Assembly: GCA_963797535.1 (NCBI GenBank)
Contig: CAWCPQ010000001.1
Span: 2,914,001-2,978,000 of the forward strand
Origin: JAWWOL01 sp963797535
GTDB lineage: Bacteria; Actinomycetota; Actinomycetes; JAWWOL01
Length of the DNA: 64,000 nt
Reading direction: 5' to 3'
Shown here: positions 62,279 to 64,000 of the stretch, piece after piece
How the letters are laid out: each line of letters starts with the position of its first letter
How positions within the stretch are numbered: the stretch's first letter is position 1
Made by a program: the position numbers and the translations under genes
The notes under the pieces: generated by a model
Database searches by the model: none
What the model saw: only the letters and a program-made list of their open reading frames with translations
What the model was told of the DNA's origin: nothing

Positions 62279-64000
62279 GTGACCTCCCCGAAGGAAACGT
62301 CGGCCGCTATGGCGGCGTACGACGACCGGCCCTGGCTCAGCTCGTACCCCACCGAGGTGCCGCGCGACTACGACATCCCATCCGTGCCGCTGACCCGGTT
62401 CCTCGACGACGCGGCTGACTCGTTCCCGACCAGCATCGCGGTCACGTTCCTCGGCACCACGCTCACGTACGCCGCCCTGCGCGCCGACGTCGACGCCTTC
62501 GCCGGCGCGCTGGCCGAGCTGGGCGTGACCAAGGGCGACCGGGTCGCGCTGATCCTGCCGAACTGCCCGCAGAACGTGATCGCGTTCTACGCGATCCTGC
62601 GCCTGGGCGCCGTCGTGGTGCAGCACAACCCGCTCTACACCGCGCACGAGATGGGGCACCAGCTGTCGGACTCCGGCGCCAAGGTGGTGATCACCCTCGA
62701 CCGGGCCTACGCGACGGTCGCCGAGGTGCGCGGGGACACGGCGATCGAGCAGGTCATCGTGACCTCGATCATCGACTACCTGCCCCGCAAGCAGCAGCTG
62801 CTGCTCAAGCTGCCGATCCGCAAGGCGAGGGACAAGCGGGCGGAGATCTCGGCGGTGATCCCGTCGGACGCCGACGTGCGGCGGTTCGGTGACGTGCTCG
62901 CCGGCTCCCCCGGCCCGGCCGCGCAGGTCGAGATCGACCCGGCCGCTGACCTGGCGCTGCTGCAGTACACCGGCGGCACCACCGGGCTGTCCAGGGGAGC
63001 GATGCTCACCCACGGCAACCTCGTCTCCAACGCCTACCAGTGCCGGCTGTGGTTCACGACCGCGCGAGCCGGTCAGGAGCGCACGCTGGCCGTGCTCCCG
63101 CTGTTCCACGCGTACGGGTTGACCCTGTGCCTGGGCCTCACCGTGCTGCTCGCCGGCAACCTGATCCTGATGCCGCGCTTCGACCTGGAGCTCACTTTCG
63201 AGGCGATCGACAAGTGGAAGCCCACCCTGTTCCCCGGCGTGCCCCCGATCTACAAGGCGATGGTCGACTCCCCGGACGTGGGCAAGCACGACCTGCGGTC
63301 GATCAACGAGTGCGTCTCCGGGGCGATGAAGCTGCCGGTCGAGGTGGCAGCCGCGTTCGAGCAGATCACCGGCGGCCGGCTGGTCGAGGGCTACGGCCTG
63401 ACCGAGACCTCGCCGGTCACGCACGCCAACCCGCTCACCGGCCCACGCCGCAGCGGCATGATCGGCATCCCGATCCCCGGCACGCTGGCCAGGGTCGTCG
63501 ACCAGGAGGACCCGACGATCGCGATGCCGATCGGGGAGCCGGGCGAGCTGGTGATCGCCGGCCCGCAGGTGATGAGCGGCTACTGGAACTCCTCCGCCGA
63601 AGAGCGGACGGAGGTCTTCACCGAGGACGGCTTCCTGCGCAGCGGCGACATCGCGGTGATGGACGCCGACGGCTGGTTCACCGTCGTCGACCGCAAGAAG
63701 GAGATGATCATCGCCGGCGGGTTCAACATCTACCCGAGCGAGATCGAAGAGGTGCTCTACACGATGGTCGGGATCGCCGACTGTGTCGTGGTCGGGGTGC
63801 CCGATGCCTACCGAGGCGAGACGGTCAAGGCCTACGTGGTCCTGCAACCCGGTGAGACGTTGACCGAGGCGGACGTCAAGGCTTTCTGCGCCGAGCGGCT
63901 GACCGCGTACAAGGTGCCCAAGCTGGTGGAGTTCCGCGAGACGCTGCCGCGCACGATGGTCGGCAAGGTGCTGCGCCGGGTGCTGGTGGCCGAGGAGCGC
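62279..64000 (+). CDS. Long-chain acyl-CoA ligase (AMP-binding), 3' end cut by window
   Basis: FadD-like adenylate-forming enzyme; 574 codons are present without a stop. GTG start at 62279. Motifs: P-loop YTGGTTGLSRGAMLTHGNL, VEGYGLTETSPVTHANP, GWFTVVDRKKEMIIAGGFN and, near the end, the catalytic Lys in LPRTMVGKVLRRVL. It activates a fatty acid to acyl-AMP then acyl-CoA. In the nucleotide motif the usual Lys after Ser-x-Gly-x-P/S is replaced (GLSRGA). Starts 10 bp after the small membrane gene. Confidence 0.92.
   Translation, partial: MTSPKETSAAMAAYDDRPWLSSYPTEVPRDYDIPSVPLTRFLDDAADSFPTSIAVTFLGTTLTYAALRADVDAFAGALAELGVTKGDRVALILPNCPQNVIAFYAILRLGAVVVQHNPLYTAHEMGHQLSDSGAKVVITLDRAYATVAEVRGDTAIEQVIVTSIIDYLPRKQQLLLKLPIRKARDKRAEISAVIPSDADVRRFGDVLAGSPGPAAQVEIDPAADLALLQYTGGTTGLSRGAMLTHGNLVSNAYQCRLWFTTARAGQERTLAVLPLFHAYGLTLCLGLTVLLAGNLILMPRFDLELTFEAIDKWKPTLFPGVPPIYKAMVDSPDVGKHDLRSINECVSGAMKLPVEVAAAFEQITGGRLVEGYGLTETSPVTHANPLTGPRRSGMIGIPIPGTLARVVDQEDPTIAMPIGEPGELVIAGPQVMSGYWNSSAEERTEVFTEDGFLRSGDIAVMDADGWFTVVDRKKEMIIAGGFNIYPSEIEEVLYTMVGIADCVVVGVPDAYRGETVKAYVVLQPGETLTEADVKAFCAERLTAYKVPKLVEFRETLPRTMVGKVLRRVLVAEER

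Noticed and set aside
62216..63847. 543-codon minus-strand open frame
   Set aside because: Opposite the acyl-CoA ligase, whose motifs are all in the plus frame.

Overview
The window is GC-rich DNA carrying the replication-origin region of an actinobacterium (Actinomycetia). The evidence is gene order and family membership. The sequence has the arrangement cca-NUDIX-DUF6049-murJ ... sigM-anti-sigma-trxB-trxA-cwlM-GNAT-parB-parA-rsmG-jag-yidC-yidD-rnpA-rpmH-oriC-dnaA-dnaN-gnd-recF-dciA-gyrB-gyrA-DUF3566-tRNA-Ile-tRNA-Ala, which closely follows the layout known around the Mycobacterium origin. It also carries the ino1-PadR-DUF5318-ponA-GT87 block and the ppiA-rhomboid-crgA-sortase block. The -10 elements are TAGNNT/TANNNT, and several genes appear leaderless. 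I cannot fix the genus from sequence reading alone.

Layout. 0.1-1.9 kb: two unrelated AP endonucleases (xthA, nfo). 1.9-10.1 kb: a cell-envelope block on the minus strand (DUF5318, ponA, GT87 and PIG-V mannosyltransferases), divergent from a secreted beta-rich protein, a PadR regulator with a clear palindromic operator, and ino1. 10.2-15.0 kb: an NTF2-like protein, an MFS transporter, an unusual soluble chemoreceptor-like protein with a C-terminal beta domain, and cca. 15.1-25.1 kb: NUDIX, DUF6049 and murJ, then an insertion relative to Mycobacterium holding three NlpC/P60 wall hydrolases (one behind a c-di-AMP riboswitch) and a free-standing MviN-type pseudokinase. 25.3-29.9 kb: sigM, anti-sigma, trxB, trxA, cwlM. 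30-42 kb: parAB with two parS sites, the rpmH-side genes, oriC, dnaA, dnaN, gnd, recF, dciA. 42.3-48.1 kb: gyrB, gyrA, DUF3566, tRNA-Ile, a DLW-39-type microprotein, tRNA-Ala. 48.1-58.3 kb: an accessory block with a lipoprotein, an atypical P-type ATPase translationally coupled to an APC permease, and a complete arginine deiminase set (arcC-arcA-arcB-arcD). 58.3-64 kb: DUF5324-like, ppiA, rhomboid, crgA, class E sortase, a small membrane protein, and an acyl-CoA ligase cut by the window end.

Quality warning. Between about 25.7 and 45.9 kb, thirteen genes, including dnaA, dnaN, gyrB, gyrA, recF and rnpA, carry roughly 27-29 single-base indels, mostly +1 G or C. The other 44 kb shows none that I can detect. 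These are almost certainly sequencing or assembly errors, so such genes are annotated as whole genes with the broken positions listed.

How the genes work together. The window joins chromosome replication and segregation (oriC, dnaA, dnaN, recF, dciA, gyrase, parABS) with wall building and remodelling (ponA, murJ plus pseudokinase, NlpC/P60 enzymes, cwlM, crgA, sortase, mannosyltransferases) and thiol/envelope stress control (sigM, trxAB). The least ordinary parts are the murJ-pseudokinase-NlpC island, the chemoreceptor with a sugar-binding-like domain, and the arginine deiminase block with its odd P-type ATPase.
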